Source: ZC4RG30 sp963812195
GTDB lineage: Bacteria > Pseudomonadota > Gammaproteobacteria > Steroidobacterales > Steroidobacteraceae
NCBI GenBank assembly: GCA_963812195.1
Contig: CAWEUI010000005.1
Coordinates: 1-64,000 of the forward strand
Direction: 5' to 3'
DNA: 64,000 nt
Shown: positions 27,228 through 37,430 of the stretch, piece after piece
Numbering within the stretch: the stretch's first letter is position 1
Layout: every line of letters starts with the position of its first letter
The notes under the pieces: generated by a model
What the model was told of the DNA's origin: nothing
The model's input: only the letters and a program-made list of their open reading frames with translations
The model's database searches: none
Position numbers and translations under genes: made by a program

Positions 27228-29450
27228 ATGAAACACTTCCTACGCAATGCAACGGACGGCGCCGCCACCGCCATCGTCAATGCCGACACCCTGGGCGGCC
27301 TCACGCGCCGCGATGTCCTGAAGGGCGCCGGCCTCACACTGGCCGTGATGAGCAGCGGCAGCATCCTCAACGCCTGTTCCAGCGGATCGGCCAATGCCAC
27401 GCTCGCGCCCGACCAGTTCCTGAAGGTCGGCGCGGACGACACGGTCACGCTGATCTCGCCCAACTCGGAGATCGGCCAGGGCGCCTACACGGGCCTGGCC
27501 ACGTTGCTGGCCGAGGAGCTGGATGCCGACTGGGGCCAGATGCACGTTGAGCCGGCGCCGGTGAACACCAAGCTGTACGGCAACCCGGCCTTCGGCGGCG
27601 CCCTGCAGGGCACCGGCGGCAGCACCACGATCAACGCGTTCTGGGAATCCATCCGCAAGGCCGGCGCCACCGCGCGGGCCATGCTGGTGGCCGCCGCCGC
27701 GGACCAGTGGGGCGTGCCGGCCGGCGAGATCACCGTCAGCAAGGGCGTGGTCAGCCATGCCGGCAAGAACAAGAGCGCGAAATTCGGTGAGCTGGCCGGC
27801 GCGGCGGCAAAGCAGCCGGTGCCCACCGACGTGAAGCTCAAGGATGCCGGCGATTACGTGCTGATCGGCAAGGACGCCGGGCGCGTCGATGCGCATGACA
27901 AGTCCAGCGGCAAGGCCGTGTTCACGCAGGACATCCAGCTGCCGGACATGCTGGTGGCGGTGGTGGCCTATCCACCGCGCTTCGGCGGCAAGGTGAAGAG
28001 CTTCGATGCCGCGGCGGCCAAGGCCATGCCCAACGTGGTGAACGTGGTGCAGTTCAAGACCAACATACGCGAAGGCGTGGCAGTGCTGGCGCGCGACACC
28101 TGGTCGGCCAAGAAGGCGCGCGATGCGCTGAAGGTGGACTGGGACGAGAGCAATGCCTTCGTGATGGGCTCGGATGCCATCTTCGCGCAGTACAAGGCGC
28201 TGGCCGAAAAGCCCGGCGTCGAAGCGCGCAAGGACGGGGATTTCGACAAGGCGGCCCGGGGTGCGCGGCTCATCGAGGGCACTTACGAGTTCCCGTTCCT
28301 GGCGCATGCCTCGATGGAACCGATGAACTGCGTGATCCAGGTCAGGCCCGATGGCGCCGAGCTGTGGAACGGCGAGCAGTTCCACACCGGCGACCAGAAC
28401 ACGGTCGCCGCCACGCTGGGCCTGAAGCCCGAGCAGGTGAAGATCAACATGCTGTACGCGGGCGGCAGCTTCGGCCGGCGCGGCAATGCCTGGTCGGACT
28501 ACCTCACCGACGTCGCGGCCATCGCCAAGGCCGACGGCGGCGGCAAGCCGGTGAAGCTGGTGTGGACGCGCGAGGACGACATGCGCGCCGGCTTCTACCG
28601 CCCCGCGTACCTGCACAAGCTCACCGCGGCCATCGACCGCAGGGGCAACCTCGCCGGCTGGCGCCAGCGCATCGTGGGCCAGTCCATCATGGCCGGCACG
28701 TTCCTGGCCGACCCCAAGTCGCCGGTGGACAGCAGCTCGGTGGAAGGCGCGGCCACCATGCCCTACGAGATACCCGGCCTGCTGGTGGAACTGCACACCA
28801 CCAAGCTGGGCGTGCCGATCCAGTGGTGGCGTTCGGTGGGCTCCACGCACACCGCCTATGCGGTGGAGGCCTTCCTCGACGAGGTCGCGCGCGCCACGCG
28901 CAAGGATCCGGTGGAACTGCGCCGCGGCCTGCTGGCCAAACATCCGCGCCATCTGGCGGTGCTGAACCTCGCGGCCGAAAAGGCCGGCTGGGGTTCACCG
29001 CTGCCCAAGGGCACGGTGCGCGGCGTTGCGCTGCATGAGTCGTTCAACACCGTGGTGGCGCAGGTCGTCGAAGTGACCAGGGCGGATGGCGGCTACAAGG
29101 TCGGCCGCGTGGTGTGCGCCGTGGACTGCGGCGTTGCCGTGAACCCGAACATCATCGCCATGCAGATGGAGTCCGGCATCATCTACGGCCTGTCGGCGAT
29201 TGCCAGCGGCGAGATCAAGCTCGAGGACGGCCACGTCAAGCAGGGCAACTTCGATACCTACCCGGTGCTGCGCATCAACCAGACGCCGAAGATCGAGGTG
29301 TACATCGTGCCCTCGACCAACAAGCCCACCGGCGTCGGCGAGCCCGGCACGCCGGTGATCGGCCCGGCGGTGATGAACGCCATCGCGCAGTTCACCGGCA
29401 AGACGGTGCGCACGCTGCCCTTCAGCAAGGCGGGCGTGACGATCGTCTAG
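27228..29450 (+). CDS. Tat-exported molybdopterin-binding subunit (IorB-type aldehyde/isoquinoline oxidoreductase)
   Basis: A 740-residue catalytic subunit. The N-terminus holds a twin-arginine signal, TRRDVLKGAGLTLAVMSSG (about residues 26-44), so the folded heterodimer is exported to the periplasm. Family blocks include ISPNSEIGQGAYTGLATLLAEEL, HASMEPMNCVIQVRPDGAELW, MLYAGGSFGRRGNAWSDYL, WWRSVGSTHTAYAVEAFLDEV and the active-site Glu in GVGEPGTPVIGPAVMNAIA near the C-terminus. This order (with the two molybdopterin domains exchanged relative to XDH) is typical of IorB. Substrate unknown; aldehydes or N-heterocycles are possible. Chaperones are the divergent XdhC pair. Confidence 0.92.
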   Translation: MKHFLRNATDGAATAIVNADTLGGLTRRDVLKGAGLTLAVMSSGSILNACSSGSANATLAPDQFLKVGADDTVTLISPNSEIGQGAYTGLATLLAEELDADWGQMHVEPAPVNTKLYGNPAFGGALQGTGGSTTINAFWESIRKAGATARAMLVAAAADQWGVPAGEITVSKGVVSHAGKNKSAKFGELAGAAAKQPVPTDVKLKDAGDYVLIGKDAGRVDAHDKSSGKAVFTQDIQLPDMLVAVVAYPPRFGGKVKSFDAAAAKAMPNVVNVVQFKTNIREGVAVLARDTWSAKKARDALKVDWDESNAFVMGSDAIFAQYKALAEKPGVEARKDGDFDKAARGARLIEGTYEFPFLAHASMEPMNCVIQVRPDGAELWNGEQFHTGDQNTVAATLGLKPEQVKINMLYAGGSFGRRGNAWSDYLTDVAAIAKADGGGKPVKLVWTREDDMRAGFYRPAYLHKLTAAIDRRGNLAGWRQRIVGQSIMAGTFLADPKSPVDSSSVEGAATMPYEIPGLLVELHTTKLGVPIQWWRSVGSTHTAYAVEAFLDEVARATRKDPVELRRGLLAKHPRHLAVLNLAAEKAGWGSPLPKGTVRGVALHESFNTVVAQVVEVTRADGGYKVGRVVCAVDCGVAVNPNIIAMQMESGIIYGLSAIASGEIKLEDGHVKQGNFDTYPVLRINQTPKIEVYIVPSTNKPTGVGEPGTPVIGPAVMNAIAQFTGKTVRTLPFSKAGVTIV

Positions 29451-29941
29451 CGGTCGACTGCGCGAACCAGCGCCGGTCCCGACGCGTCAGCGTCGGTGTC
29501 CGGCCGCAGCCGCTTCACCGGCACGGGGATCAATTCACCCCCGCGGGTGCAGTCCGGTCCGTACGCCGTACCGGCCACTCTGGCCTGCGCTTCGGACTGA
29601 TGTGGCGCAACGGACGTCAACGGAACGAAGTGCGGTTGCGAGGACTTCTCCGGCGGCGACAGGGGCCGCAGCGTGCGGATGAAGTAGCAGGTGCTGCCCG
29701 GAGGCCGCACCTTGATATGAAGCGGCGTGTACGGCTGGATCTCGATTGGGTCCAGTGCCAGCCGCCGCGAACTATCCGGCTGGGCCGTGACGCCCGGCGG
29801 CAACTGGATTTGCGGCAACTGGATTTGTGGAAGGGCCACGGGCGGCGCAGCGCCCTGCTGCGGCTCACCCGCCACCGCAAACACGCCGACTATCGCGACA
29901 AGGGAACAGGCAGCCAGGGCTGCGCAGATGATCGTCTTCAT
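29447..29941 (-). CDS. exported hypothetical protein with IQLP repeats
   Basis: A 164-residue protein with a clear signal peptide (MKTIICAALAACSLVAIVGV, cleavage near VAG-EPQ), then a proline-rich segment in which QIQLP is repeated twice, followed by SSRRLALDPIEIQPYTPLHI and a soluble region with two cysteines (STCYF and PDCTRG). No domain is recognised. Its stop overlaps that of the oxidoreductase by four bases (CTAG). The ATG at 29941 is preferred to the one five codons upstream because the signal peptide begins there. Confidence 0.68.
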   Translation of the reverse strand: MKTIICAALAACSLVAIVGVFAVAGEPQQGAAPPVALPQIQLPQIQLPPGVTAQPDSSRRLALDPIEIQPYTPLHIKVRPPGSTCYFIRTLRPLSPPEKSSQPHFVPLTSVAPHQSEAQARVAGTAYGPDCTRGGELIPVPVKRLRPDTDADASGPALVRAVDR

Positions 29942-30047
29942 GGAACACCTCTCCATGGCAGACTGTTGTACGAGCGGAGTCTACGCCCGCATGCGACAAC
30001 GCACCAACGTCGCGACGCGAGGCACGAATGCCGCACACTGACGCCCC

Positions 30048-31091
30048 ATGAGTACGGTACTCGTCACCGGCGGATCCGGCTTCATCGCCGGCCACTGCAT
30101 CGCGCAACTGCTGGAAGCGGGCCACGCGGTGCGCGCGACCCTGCGCAACCCACGTCGCGAAAACGAGGTACGCGCGGCGATCCGTGCCGCCAGTGCCGAT
30201 GACGACGGACTGTCTTTCGTGACCGCGGATCTTGCCGACGACGCGGGCTGGCCCGAAGCCGCGCAGGGCTGCCAGTACGTGCTGCACGTGGCCTCGCCGC
30301 TGCCGGCCGGCGTGCCGCGCCACGAGGACGAGCTGATCATTCCCGCGCGCGAAGGCACGTTGCGGGTGTTGCGCGCGGCCCGCGATGCCGGCGTGCAGCG
30401 CGTGGTGCTCACCTCTTCCTTTGCCGCCATCGGCTATGGCCATGCGCCGCAGGCGGCGCCGTTCGATGAGACCTGGTGGACCAACCTGGAAGGCCGCCAA
30501 CTCACCGCCTACGTGAAGTCCAAGACGCTGGCCGAGCGCGCGGCCTGGCAGTTCATGCAACGTGAAGGGGGAGCGCTCGAGCTGACCACGGTCAATCCGG
30601 TGGCGGTGTTCGGACCGGTGTGGGACGAGGATCTGTCGGCATCGACGCAGATCATCCAGCGCATGCTCGGCGGCAGCGTGCCGGCCTGCCCCAGGCTGTC
30701 CTTCGGCGTGGTGGACGTGCGCGATGTGGCCGACCTGCACCTGCGCGCCATGACCAACCCGGCGGCGCGCGGCGAACGCTTCCTCGCGGTGGCTGGCCCC
30801 AGTGTGTCGCTGCTGCAGATCGCCGAGGTGCTGCGGCAATCCATCGGCGCTGCCGCGCGACGCGTTCCCCGGCGTGAGATTCCCGACTGGGTAGTGAAGG
30901 CACTGGCCACCTGCGGCATGAAGCTGGCGCAGGCGGCGGCGCCGGAGCTGGGCAGGGTCAAGCATGCAACCAATGACAAGGCGCGGCGCCTGCTCGCCTG
31001 GCAGCCACGCCCCCCGGAGGAATGCATTCGTGCCACGGCCGAGAGCCTGCTGAAGCTCGGGCTGGTCGCCGGACAGCCCTCCCCGGGCTGA
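30048..31091 (+). CDS. NAD(P)-dependent epimerase/dehydratase-family reductase (extended SDR)
   Basis: A 347-residue extended short-chain dehydrogenase. The cofactor motif is VLVTGGSGFIAGHCIAQLL, with RATLRNP after the second strand, which suggests NADP preference. Catalytic residues are the Ser of VVLTSSFAAIGYG and the YVKSK tetrad pair (Y-x-x-x-K), and VNPVAVFGPV follows. The overall pattern is like the dihydroflavonol-4-reductase/cinnamoyl-CoA-reductase group, whose bacterial members reduce aldehydes or ketones of various kinds. Soluble, cytoplasmic. The neighbours do not indicate a substrate. Confidence 0.88.
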   Translation: MSTVLVTGGSGFIAGHCIAQLLEAGHAVRATLRNPRRENEVRAAIRAASADDDGLSFVTADLADDAGWPEAAQGCQYVLHVASPLPAGVPRHEDELIIPAREGTLRVLRAARDAGVQRVVLTSSFAAIGYGHAPQAAPFDETWWTNLEGRQLTAYVKSKTLAERAAWQFMQREGGALELTTVNPVAVFGPVWDEDLSASTQIIQRMLGGSVPACPRLSFGVVDVRDVADLHLRAMTNPAARGERFLAVAGPSVSLLQIAEVLRQSIGAAARRVPRREIPDWVVKALATCGMKLAQAAAPELGRVKHATNDKARRLLAWQPRPPEECIRATAESLLKLGLVAGQPSPG

Positions 31092-31123
31092 TTGGCCGCG
31101 TTTCCTCGCGGGACCCGCCGCGC

Positions 31124-31140
31124 CTTAAGGTTCACTTAAG
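31124..31140 (+). promoter_or_regulatory. PmrA/QseB-type response-regulator box
   Basis: CTTAAG-GTTCA-CTTAAG is an exact match to the known PmrA/QseB box (two YTTAAK hexamers, five-base spacer, an 11-base repeat). A possible -10, GAATAT, begins 10 bases downstream, so the box overlaps the -35 position as expected for activation by an OmpR/PhoB-family regulator. The next gene starts at 31191. Confidence 0.68.
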
Positions 31141-31190
31141 GACAGGCGGTGAATATGTCACGCAGTCAGACACACCAAGAGGATCAGCCC

Positions 31191-31778
31191 ATGAAACGTC
31201 GGTATCGCACGCTTCCCCTGCTCGCTGCCGTCGCGTTCGCGGCGCAGCTTCCTGTCGCCATGGCCGCCCAGGGCGGTGGCGGTGGTGGTGGCGCTGGATC
31301 AGCCGGTGGCGCCGGCGGCATGAACAACTCGATGCGCATGCCACAGAGCCCGGCGGGCACCGTTGACCGCACGCGGGACAAGGACCGCCTGCGGGACCTG
31401 CAGCACCAGGCTGATCAGGACCGCGACCGCCTGAAGAGCCAGGATCGGCTGCACGACCAGGAGCGCGACCGCCTGAAGGATCAGCAGCAGCTGGTAACGA
31501 GGGAACGGGCGCGCCTGGAACAGCAGCAGCAACTGCTGCAGCGCGAACGCAGCGCGGCGGGTGCCGCCGGCAGTCGCGAGGCACGCGGCAAGACGATCAG
31601 CCAGGAGCAGAAGCGGCTGCAGGAGCGGCAGGAGTCGCTGGTGCGCGAACGCAACCAGTTGCAGGAGCGCGCGCAGCTGCTGGACCAGGAGCGGGCGCAG
31701 ATCCAGGAGCGTCAGCAGCTTCTCGAGAAGCAGCAGCAGACGCTGCAGGAGCGCCAGCAGCTGGCCACCGGGCAGTAA
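31191..31778 (+). CDS. exported Gln/Arg-rich coiled-coil protein
   Basis: A 195-residue protein with a signal peptide (MKRRYRTLPLLAAVAFAAQL, cleavage near AMA-AQG). A glycine-rich linker (QGGGGGGGAGSAGGAGG) comes next, and then about 140 residues of charged, Gln/Arg/Leu-rich sequence with LQERQ, LLDQER and RERNQLQER heptad-like repeats that should form a long coiled coil. No enzymatic motif. AAGAGGA before the ATG at 31191 supports this start. The PmrA/QseB-type box 51 bases upstream suggests induction by an envelope-stress two-component system. A tRNA-Glu gene is convergent 40 bases downstream. Confidence 0.72.
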   Translation: MKRRYRTLPLLAAVAFAAQLPVAMAAQGGGGGGGAGSAGGAGGMNNSMRMPQSPAGTVDRTRDKDRLRDLQHQADQDRDRLKSQDRLHDQERDRLKDQQQLVTRERARLEQQQQLLQRERSAAGAAGSREARGKTISQEQKRLQERQESLVRERNQLQERAQLLDQERAQIQERQQLLEKQQQTLQERQQLATGQ

Positions 31779-31818
31779 GCCGGCGCAAACGCGGAATACT
31801 TTTGGGGATTGCCAGAGC

Positions 31819-31894
31819 TGGCGTCCCCAAGGGGATTCGAACCCCTGTCGCCGCCGTGAAAGGGCAGTGTCCTGGGCCTCTAGACGATGGGGAC
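31819..31894 (-). tRNA. tRNA-Glu (anticodon UUC)
   Basis: 76 bases with CCA encoded. The acceptor stem pairs GTCCCCA with TGGGGAC, the D-arm is TCGTCTAGAGGCCCAGGACA (same as the other tRNA-Glu), the anticodon loop is CTTTCAC (anticodon TTC), and the T-arm is CAGGGGTTCGAATCCCCTT. It lies between the ankyrin operon and the coiled-coil gene. Confidence 0.97.
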
Positions 31895-31942
31895 GTTCTG
31901 GAGGGGGCGGCATTCTAATCGGAATGCCGGCCGCCTTCCCAG

Positions 31943-33598
31943 CTATTGCTGCCGCTGCCGCTGTTGCGCCGGCGGCCCCTGTTTCGCGGGCGCAGCGGGC
32001 GCCTTCGATTGGGGCCCCTGCCCCCGATCCGGCTCGAAGGCCGTGCCGCGCTGGATCCGGCCCAGCGGCGGGCCCTTGTATTCCAGCGGCTGGCGGCCGG
32101 TCTTCGCGAGGATCAGCTTGCGCAGCAGGTCCATCGCGTCCTTCTGTGATCCGGCCTCGGGTTCGAGGAAGCCGCGCGGCTGACGGCCGGCGGCGTAATC
32201 GATGGGATGCAGCCCGCGGCTGTCGGCGAATTCCAGATCCGCGCCCTTGTCGGCCAGCAGTTGCATGGTCTTCACCCAGCCATGCTGGGCGGCGGCATGC
32301 AACGCGGTCTGGCCGGTGCGCTCCTGTGCGTGGTTCACGTCGGCGCCGGCCTCGATGATCAAGCGCGCGCACTCGGCGCCCTCCTCATCGGTCTTGTAAC
32401 GCCCGCGCGTGGGATTGGCGCCGTGGCCCATGCCGGCCGCGGCCATCAGCGGCGTGACACCCTGATCGGTGGGGAAGTCGTAGTCGGCCTTGTACTTCAG
32501 CAGCAGTTTCACGGCCGCGATGTCGCCGCCCTTGGCCGCGCGCAGCAGCGGCGTCGCCCCGGTGGACAGCACCGTGTCGCCGCCACGGTCGAAGATGTAG
32601 TTGCGGTACGGCGGACGCAGCGTCAGCGGAATGTCCGGGTCCGCGCCCTTCTGCAGCAGATGCTCGGCCACCTGCAAGCCGCTGGTGAAATCCTCGCTCG
32701 GCAGGTCCGGCCGGCCGCCCACCGGCAGGGTGTTCATGTCGATGGCCACGTACAGCGGCGTCTGGCCGTACAGGTCCCAGCGGTTCACGTCGGCGCCGTG
32801 GTCGATCAGGAACATCGCGAAATCGAAGTGCAGGTTCATCAGGGCCACGACCAGCGGCGTGGTCTGGTCCGGATCGGCCAGGTTGATGTCCGCGCCGCCG
32901 GCCAGCAGTTCCTTCGCGCAGGGTGTGCAGCCCTCGCGCGCCGCGTACAGCAGCGGCGTGAGGCCGCCGCGGTTCATGCCCTTGGGTCGCGGCTCGGAGG
33001 TGATGCGCCTGGCCCACTCGCGGATCTTGCCGCGCGCGTTCACGTCGGCCCCGGACTTGATCAGCAGACGGATCATCTCCGGATGCTTCTCGGCGGCGGC
33101 CCACATCAGCGCGCTCTGGTCGGACCAGCCCTCGCGTGCGTTGACGTTCGCACCGGCCTTGAGCAACTCCCTGGCGGCCTCGACCTTGCCGGAGCGCGCC
33201 ACCACCATCAACGCGGTCTGGCCTTCCGGATTCTTCGCCTCCACATCGGCGCCGCCCTGCAGCAGCAGCCGGATGGCCTCGGCATTGCCGGTGGTCGCGG
33301 CTTCGGCCAGTGGCTTGGAGCCGAAATTGTTCTGCACGTTCGGGTCCGCGCCGGCCGCCAGCAACGCCTTGATCAGCCGCAGGTCGGCGTAGTGCGCCGC
33401 ATAGTGCAGCGGCGTGGTGCCGTCCGGCTCGTGCGCGCGCGCATCGGCGCCCTCGGACAGCGCATACAGCGCGGTTTCGGGGTCCTGCGCCTGCAGCGCC
33501 TTGAACAGCTGCTGGTTGGCCGCATCGCTCCCCGCCGCAACGGCCAGCGCCGGGGCGAGCAATGCCAGCCACAGGTATCTGCGCATGGGGGCCGTCAC
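31943..33598 (-). CDS. exported ankyrin-repeat protein, third gene of the DUF1592-DUF1552 cassette
   Basis: About 551 residues. A signal peptide (MRRYLWLALLAPALAVAAG) precedes roughly ten ankyrin repeats from residue 30 to 460 (for example GTTPLHYAAHYADLRLIKAL, GQTALMVVARSGKVEAAREL, GVTPLMAAAGMGHG), then a proline/glutamine-rich tail. A longer repeat with REGCTPCAKELL contains a CxxC pair. Export of ankyrin repeats to the periplasm suggests a scaffold for partner proteins. A GTG at 33598 overlaps the DUF1552 stop as GTGA; an ATG four codons later is the alternative start. A closely similar protein is encoded at 54547-56055. Function not established. Confidence 0.87.
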   Translation of the reverse strand: MTAPMRRYLWLALLAPALAVAAGSDAANQQLFKALQAQDPETALYALSEGADARAHEPDGTTPLHYAAHYADLRLIKALLAAGADPNVQNNFGSKPLAEAATTGNAEAIRLLLQGGADVEAKNPEGQTALMVVARSGKVEAARELLKAGANVNAREGWSDQSALMWAAAEKHPEMIRLLIKSGADVNARGKIREWARRITSEPRPKGMNRGGLTPLLYAAREGCTPCAKELLAGGADINLADPDQTTPLVVALMNLHFDFAMFLIDHGADVNRWDLYGQTPLYVAIDMNTLPVGGRPDLPSEDFTSGLQVAEHLLQKGADPDIPLTLRPPYRNYIFDRGGDTVLSTGATPLLRAAKGGDIAAVKLLLKYKADYDFPTDQGVTPLMAAAGMGHGANPTRGRYKTDEEGAECARLIIEAGADVNHAQERTGQTALHAAAQHGWVKTMQLLADKGADLEFADSRGLHPIDYAAGRQPRGFLEPEAGSQKDAMDLLRKLILAKTGRQPLEYKGPPLGRIQRGTAFEPDRGQGPQSKAPAAPAKQGPPAQQRQRQQ

Positions 33599-34906
33599 AT
33601 CTCGGCGAAGGTGCCGGTGCTGTCACCGACCTTTTCGACCGGCACGCCGCCGCGCTCCAGCAACGTCAGCAGCAGGTTGGCGTGCGGCGTGTCCTGCGGA
33701 TAGTGCAGGTGCTGGCCGCCCTTGATCCTGCCGTTGCCGCGGCCGAACACGGCCGAGGGCAGCGGATCGTTGTTGTGCTTGTCGCTGTTGGACATGTTGC
33801 TGCCGTACAGGATGATGGAGTGATCCAGCAGCGTGCCATCGCCGTCGGGCGTGGCGCGCAGCCGGTCGATGAAGGTGCTGAACACCTGCGTGTGGAAGGC
33901 CTGCACCTTGGCCAGACGTTCCATCTTCTGCGGGTTCTCCTGGTGGTGCGACAGCGGGTGGAACGCTTCGGAGATGCCCAGGTTGTTGTAGGTGCGCATG
34001 CTGACCTCGCGGGCCATCATGAACGAGGCCACGCGCGTCAGGTTGGCCTGCCAGGCCAGCGCGATCTGCTCGAACTGCAGTTTCAGGTGTTCCTCGAAGG
34101 AAGCCGGCACCCCCATCGGCGCATCCGGCAGCTGCACGCCGCCCATGCCCTCGGTCTGCACCTTCTGGATGCGGCGCTCGATCTCGCGCACCGAGTCCAG
34201 GTAGTCGTCCACCACCGCGCGATCGCGCGCGTCCAGGCGCCTGGCCAGGTCCGCCGCGTCCGCGGTCACGGCGTCCAGGATGCTGCCGTTCTCGCTGGTG
34301 ATGGCCGCGCGCTCGGCGGAGGTATCGCCCTGGCCGAACAGGCGGTAGAAGATCTTGCGCGGGTTGTACTCCATCGGCAGCGGTTGCGTGGGCGAGCGGA
34401 AGGACACGGTGTAGCCGTAGCTGCAGCCGTAGCCCGGATCGCACACCGCGCCGACCTCGGTGGCCAGTTCCAGCGACGGCAGCGCGGTGTCCGCACCCAG
34501 TGCCCGGGCCGCCATCTGGTCCACCGTGGTGGCCGCATGCGGATCATGCGTGCGCGGTGGGCTTCACGCACCCCAGCCAGGTGCCGGCGATGATGGCGTG
34601 CGGCGTATTGCTCTCCCCGCCCTTGTTGCGCAGGCCGGTGACGACGGTCATCACGTCCTGATGCTTTTTGGCCGGTTCCAGGATGCGCGGCAGATCGAAG
34701 TCCGTGCCGACCTTCTCCGGCTGCCAGTACTTCTGCACCGCGCCGTGCGGGAAGTACACGAACCCCATGCGCACCTTCGGTGCGGCTGCCGTATTGGCCA
34801 GCGCGGTGGCGGCCGGAATCATGGCGTCGAGCAGCGGCAGCGCGATCGCGGCGCCGGCGCCGCGCAGCACGGTGCGGCGGTTCAGGTGTTTCCTGGTGAT
34901 GAACAT
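33595..34906 (-). CDS. Tat-exported DUF1552 protein (one frameshift)
   Basis: The N-terminus has a twin-arginine signal, NRRTVLRGAGAAIALPLLDA (about residues 9-28), followed by RMGFVYFPHGAVQKYWQPEK and AGTWLGCVKPTAH, blocks typical of DUF1552. After an apparent one-base insertion near 34548 the frame continues with DPHAATTVDQMAARALG and a long second half including AFHPLSHHQENPQKMERLAK and the C-terminal LPSAVFGRGNGRIKGGQHLH. About 436 residues, the usual length. The fold is thought to relate to the alkaline-phosphatase/sulfatase-like DUF1501 group (inference). It lies 12 bases after the DUF1592 gene and overlaps the ankyrin gene, so the three are co-expressed. Confidence 0.88.
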
Positions 34907-34918
34907 CGCTGTGTTCCC

Positions 34919-37331
34919 CTACTGGATGAGCGCCGCCTGGCGGGTGTCGGGAGTCTTCGTGTCGACCGGAATCCGCTGCATGCGGAATGGCGCGCTGCGC
35001 ACGATGCCGTCCAGCAGCGTGGCGAAGCGGTAGTTGTCCCTGGCGCCGGCTTCGACAATGGCGCGGATGGTCGGCATGTCCTGCCACTCGATCGGCCGGC
35101 CCACCGCATAGGTCATCAGCTTGATCACCAGGGTCTGCACGAACTGGTCGGGGTTTCTCATCAGCGCCTTGCGCAGGTCCACCGGCCCGCTCACCCGGGT
35201 GCCATCGGGCAGCACGCCGGAGGCATCGATGCGCGTGCCGGCCTGCCGGTCCTTGTCGCGCCAGCGGCCCACGCCGTCGAAGTTCTCCAGCGACAGCCCC
35301 AGCGGATCGAGCACGCCGTGGCAGGCGAAGCAGCTCTTGCTGCTGCGATGCAGGGCCATCTGCTCACGCATGGTGAGGATCTTGTCGCCGGGGATCGGAT
35401 CCTTCAGCGACTTCACGTTCGGCGGCGGCGGCGTGGGCGGCGTGCCGGTGATGTTGTCCAGGATCCACTCACCGCGCAGCACCGGCGCGGTGCGGTTCGG
35501 ATACGAGGACACCATCAGCACCGCGGCCTTGCCCAGCAGGCCGAAGCGGTTCGGATCCTTCAGCGTCACGCGGCGGAAGCTCGAGCCCTTCACGTCGTTG
35601 ATGCCGTAGTGCACCGCCAGGCGCTCGTCCAGGTAGGTGTAGTCGCCGTTCATCAGGTCCAGCACGCTGGCATTGCCGCGGAACACGGCATCGACGAACT
35701 GGCGGATCTCCTCGCGGAAATCCTCGCGCAGGTCCCCATCCAGGTCGCGGTGATTGGCCGCGTACGGAAACACCAGCGGATCCGGCTCGATGTCCTTGAG
35801 CTTGGCCAGGCCCAGCCACTGGAATGCGAAATCCGTGGCCAGCGCGCGGGCGCGCGGATCGGCCAGCATGCGCCGCACCTGCTGGCTCAGCACCGCGTCC
35901 TCATGCAGATGGCCCGCGGCGGCCACCTGCAGCAGTTCGTCGTCCGGCAGGCTGCTCCACAGGAAGAAGGACAGGCGGGAAGCCAGCTGCAGATCCGACA
36001 GCGCGTAGGTGTCGCCGGGCCTGCCCTCGCCGGCCGGCGGTGCCTCGGCGCGAAACAGGAAATCCGGGCTGGCCAGGATGCGCGTGATCAAGCCGCGCAC
36101 GCCCTCATCGAAGCTCCTGCCCGCGCGCTCGCGGGTGTAGGCCTGCAGCAGGTTGTCCACCTCACCGTCGCGCAGCGGCCGGCGGAAAGCGCGCCGCGCG
36201 ATGCTGCCGGCGATCCGGCGCGCGCAGGGCAACTCCTCGGCCGCGCTGGCGGGATAACAGGTGAAGATGCGCTGGCGGCTGGCGGTTTCACTGACGCCAT
36301 CGGTCTTGAACGGCCCGCGGATCTCGAAACTGTTGACCTTCAGCACGCGATCCTCGCCGCCGCCCGGCACCAGCAGTTGCAGGCGCGAATCGGATTCGGC
36401 GTAGCTGCGCGCGCGGAAGGTCACCGCCACGCGATGCTGCCCGGCACTGGCATGGAAGCGGATGTTCTTCAGGCGCCGGTTGATGGCGTCCACCGGCGCG
36501 TCGCCATGCTGGTCGATGGATTTCTGGTCGTCCTCACCGCCCAGCGTGGTCTCGTAGATCACCTCGTCGTCGACCAGCGCGATCAGGTGGTTCTGGAACT
36601 CCATGCCCTCGACCCACAGCGCGCGCGCCATGTCGTTGATGTTCAGTTCGTACTCGCCGTCGGCCGGGAAGATATGCTCCACCGCGAAGCCGCCGCGCGT
36701 GCCGAACGGCAGGCCTTCCACGTGATTGTGCTGCGGGCCCGGCTGCGGATTGGTATACGGCGCGCCCACCGGCCGCTGTGCGGGGTTGCCCACCGCGGCC
36801 ACCGCGACATTGCGCGCCGCGGCCAGGTACTGGTCGAGGAAGGTCGGCGAGACCTGCAGCACCTTGGCGGTGTTGTCGAAGCCGTCGGACAGATCATCCT
36901 CCGGCAGCAGCGAGGTCGGGTCGAAATCCAGACCGAACAGATCGCGCACCGCGTAGGTGTACTCGCGGCGGTTCAGCCGATGCAGCGGCACGTAGCCGAC
37001 GTGGGGCTTGCCGGCCGCATTGGTATCGATGCGGCCTTCCATCCAGTGCACGAAGGACTCCAGCTGCGCGTTGCCCGGGCGCTTCTCGCCGGGCGGCGGC
37101 ATCAGGCCGCCACGCAGGCGTTTGACCACCTTCTCCCAGGTCTGCGTGTCGGCGGCCACCGCGGCGTTGTCATGCGCCCATGGCGTCCAGCGCCATCTCG
37201 CCCGCCCAGTCGGTGGTGTTGTGGCACTTGACGCAGTAATCGTCGAGCATCGCCCAATGGGCATCCGGGAGCGGCGCCGCCTGCGCGCCACCGGCCAGCA
37301 ATCCCAGCATCACCCATGCCGTCGCCCGCAT
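34919..37331 (-). CDS. exported multi-domain cytochrome-like protein (DUF1587-DUF1595-DUF1592-DUF1588-DUF1585), one frameshift
   Basis: About 803 residues. From the ATG at 37331 a signal peptide (MRATAWVMLGLLAGGAQA) is followed by DYCVKCHNTTDWAGE, a CXXCH haem c site (Cys33, Cys36, His37). One extra base near 37178 (CGCCCATGG) then shifts the frame. The long second part contains GGLMPPPGEKRP, VPLHRLNRREYTYAVRDLFG (DUF1587), RAFRRPLRDGEVDNLL (DUF1595), LASRLSFFLWSSLPDDELL (DUF1592), YPNRTAPVLRGEWILDNI (DUF1588) and KLMTYAVGRPIEW (DUF1585). A second CXXCH, KSCFACHGVLDPLG, is at 35318-35332. This architecture is best known from planctomycetes. It likely acts in the periplasm as a redox protein; substrate unknown. 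Confidence 0.9.
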
Positions 37332-37430
37332 CAGTCCCCCGACGGTTCTGGCCGGCCCCGCTGGCCAGCCCCGTTGGCTGCCGATTCTAGGTTGTCCGGG
37401 ATGTGAAGTGATCGGTTAGAGTCGCGATCC

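Noticed and set aside
34460..37231. Open frame of 923 codons on the + strand
   Set aside because: It is antisense to DUF1592/DUF1552, and the predicted protein is His/Arg/Gln-rich without motifs.
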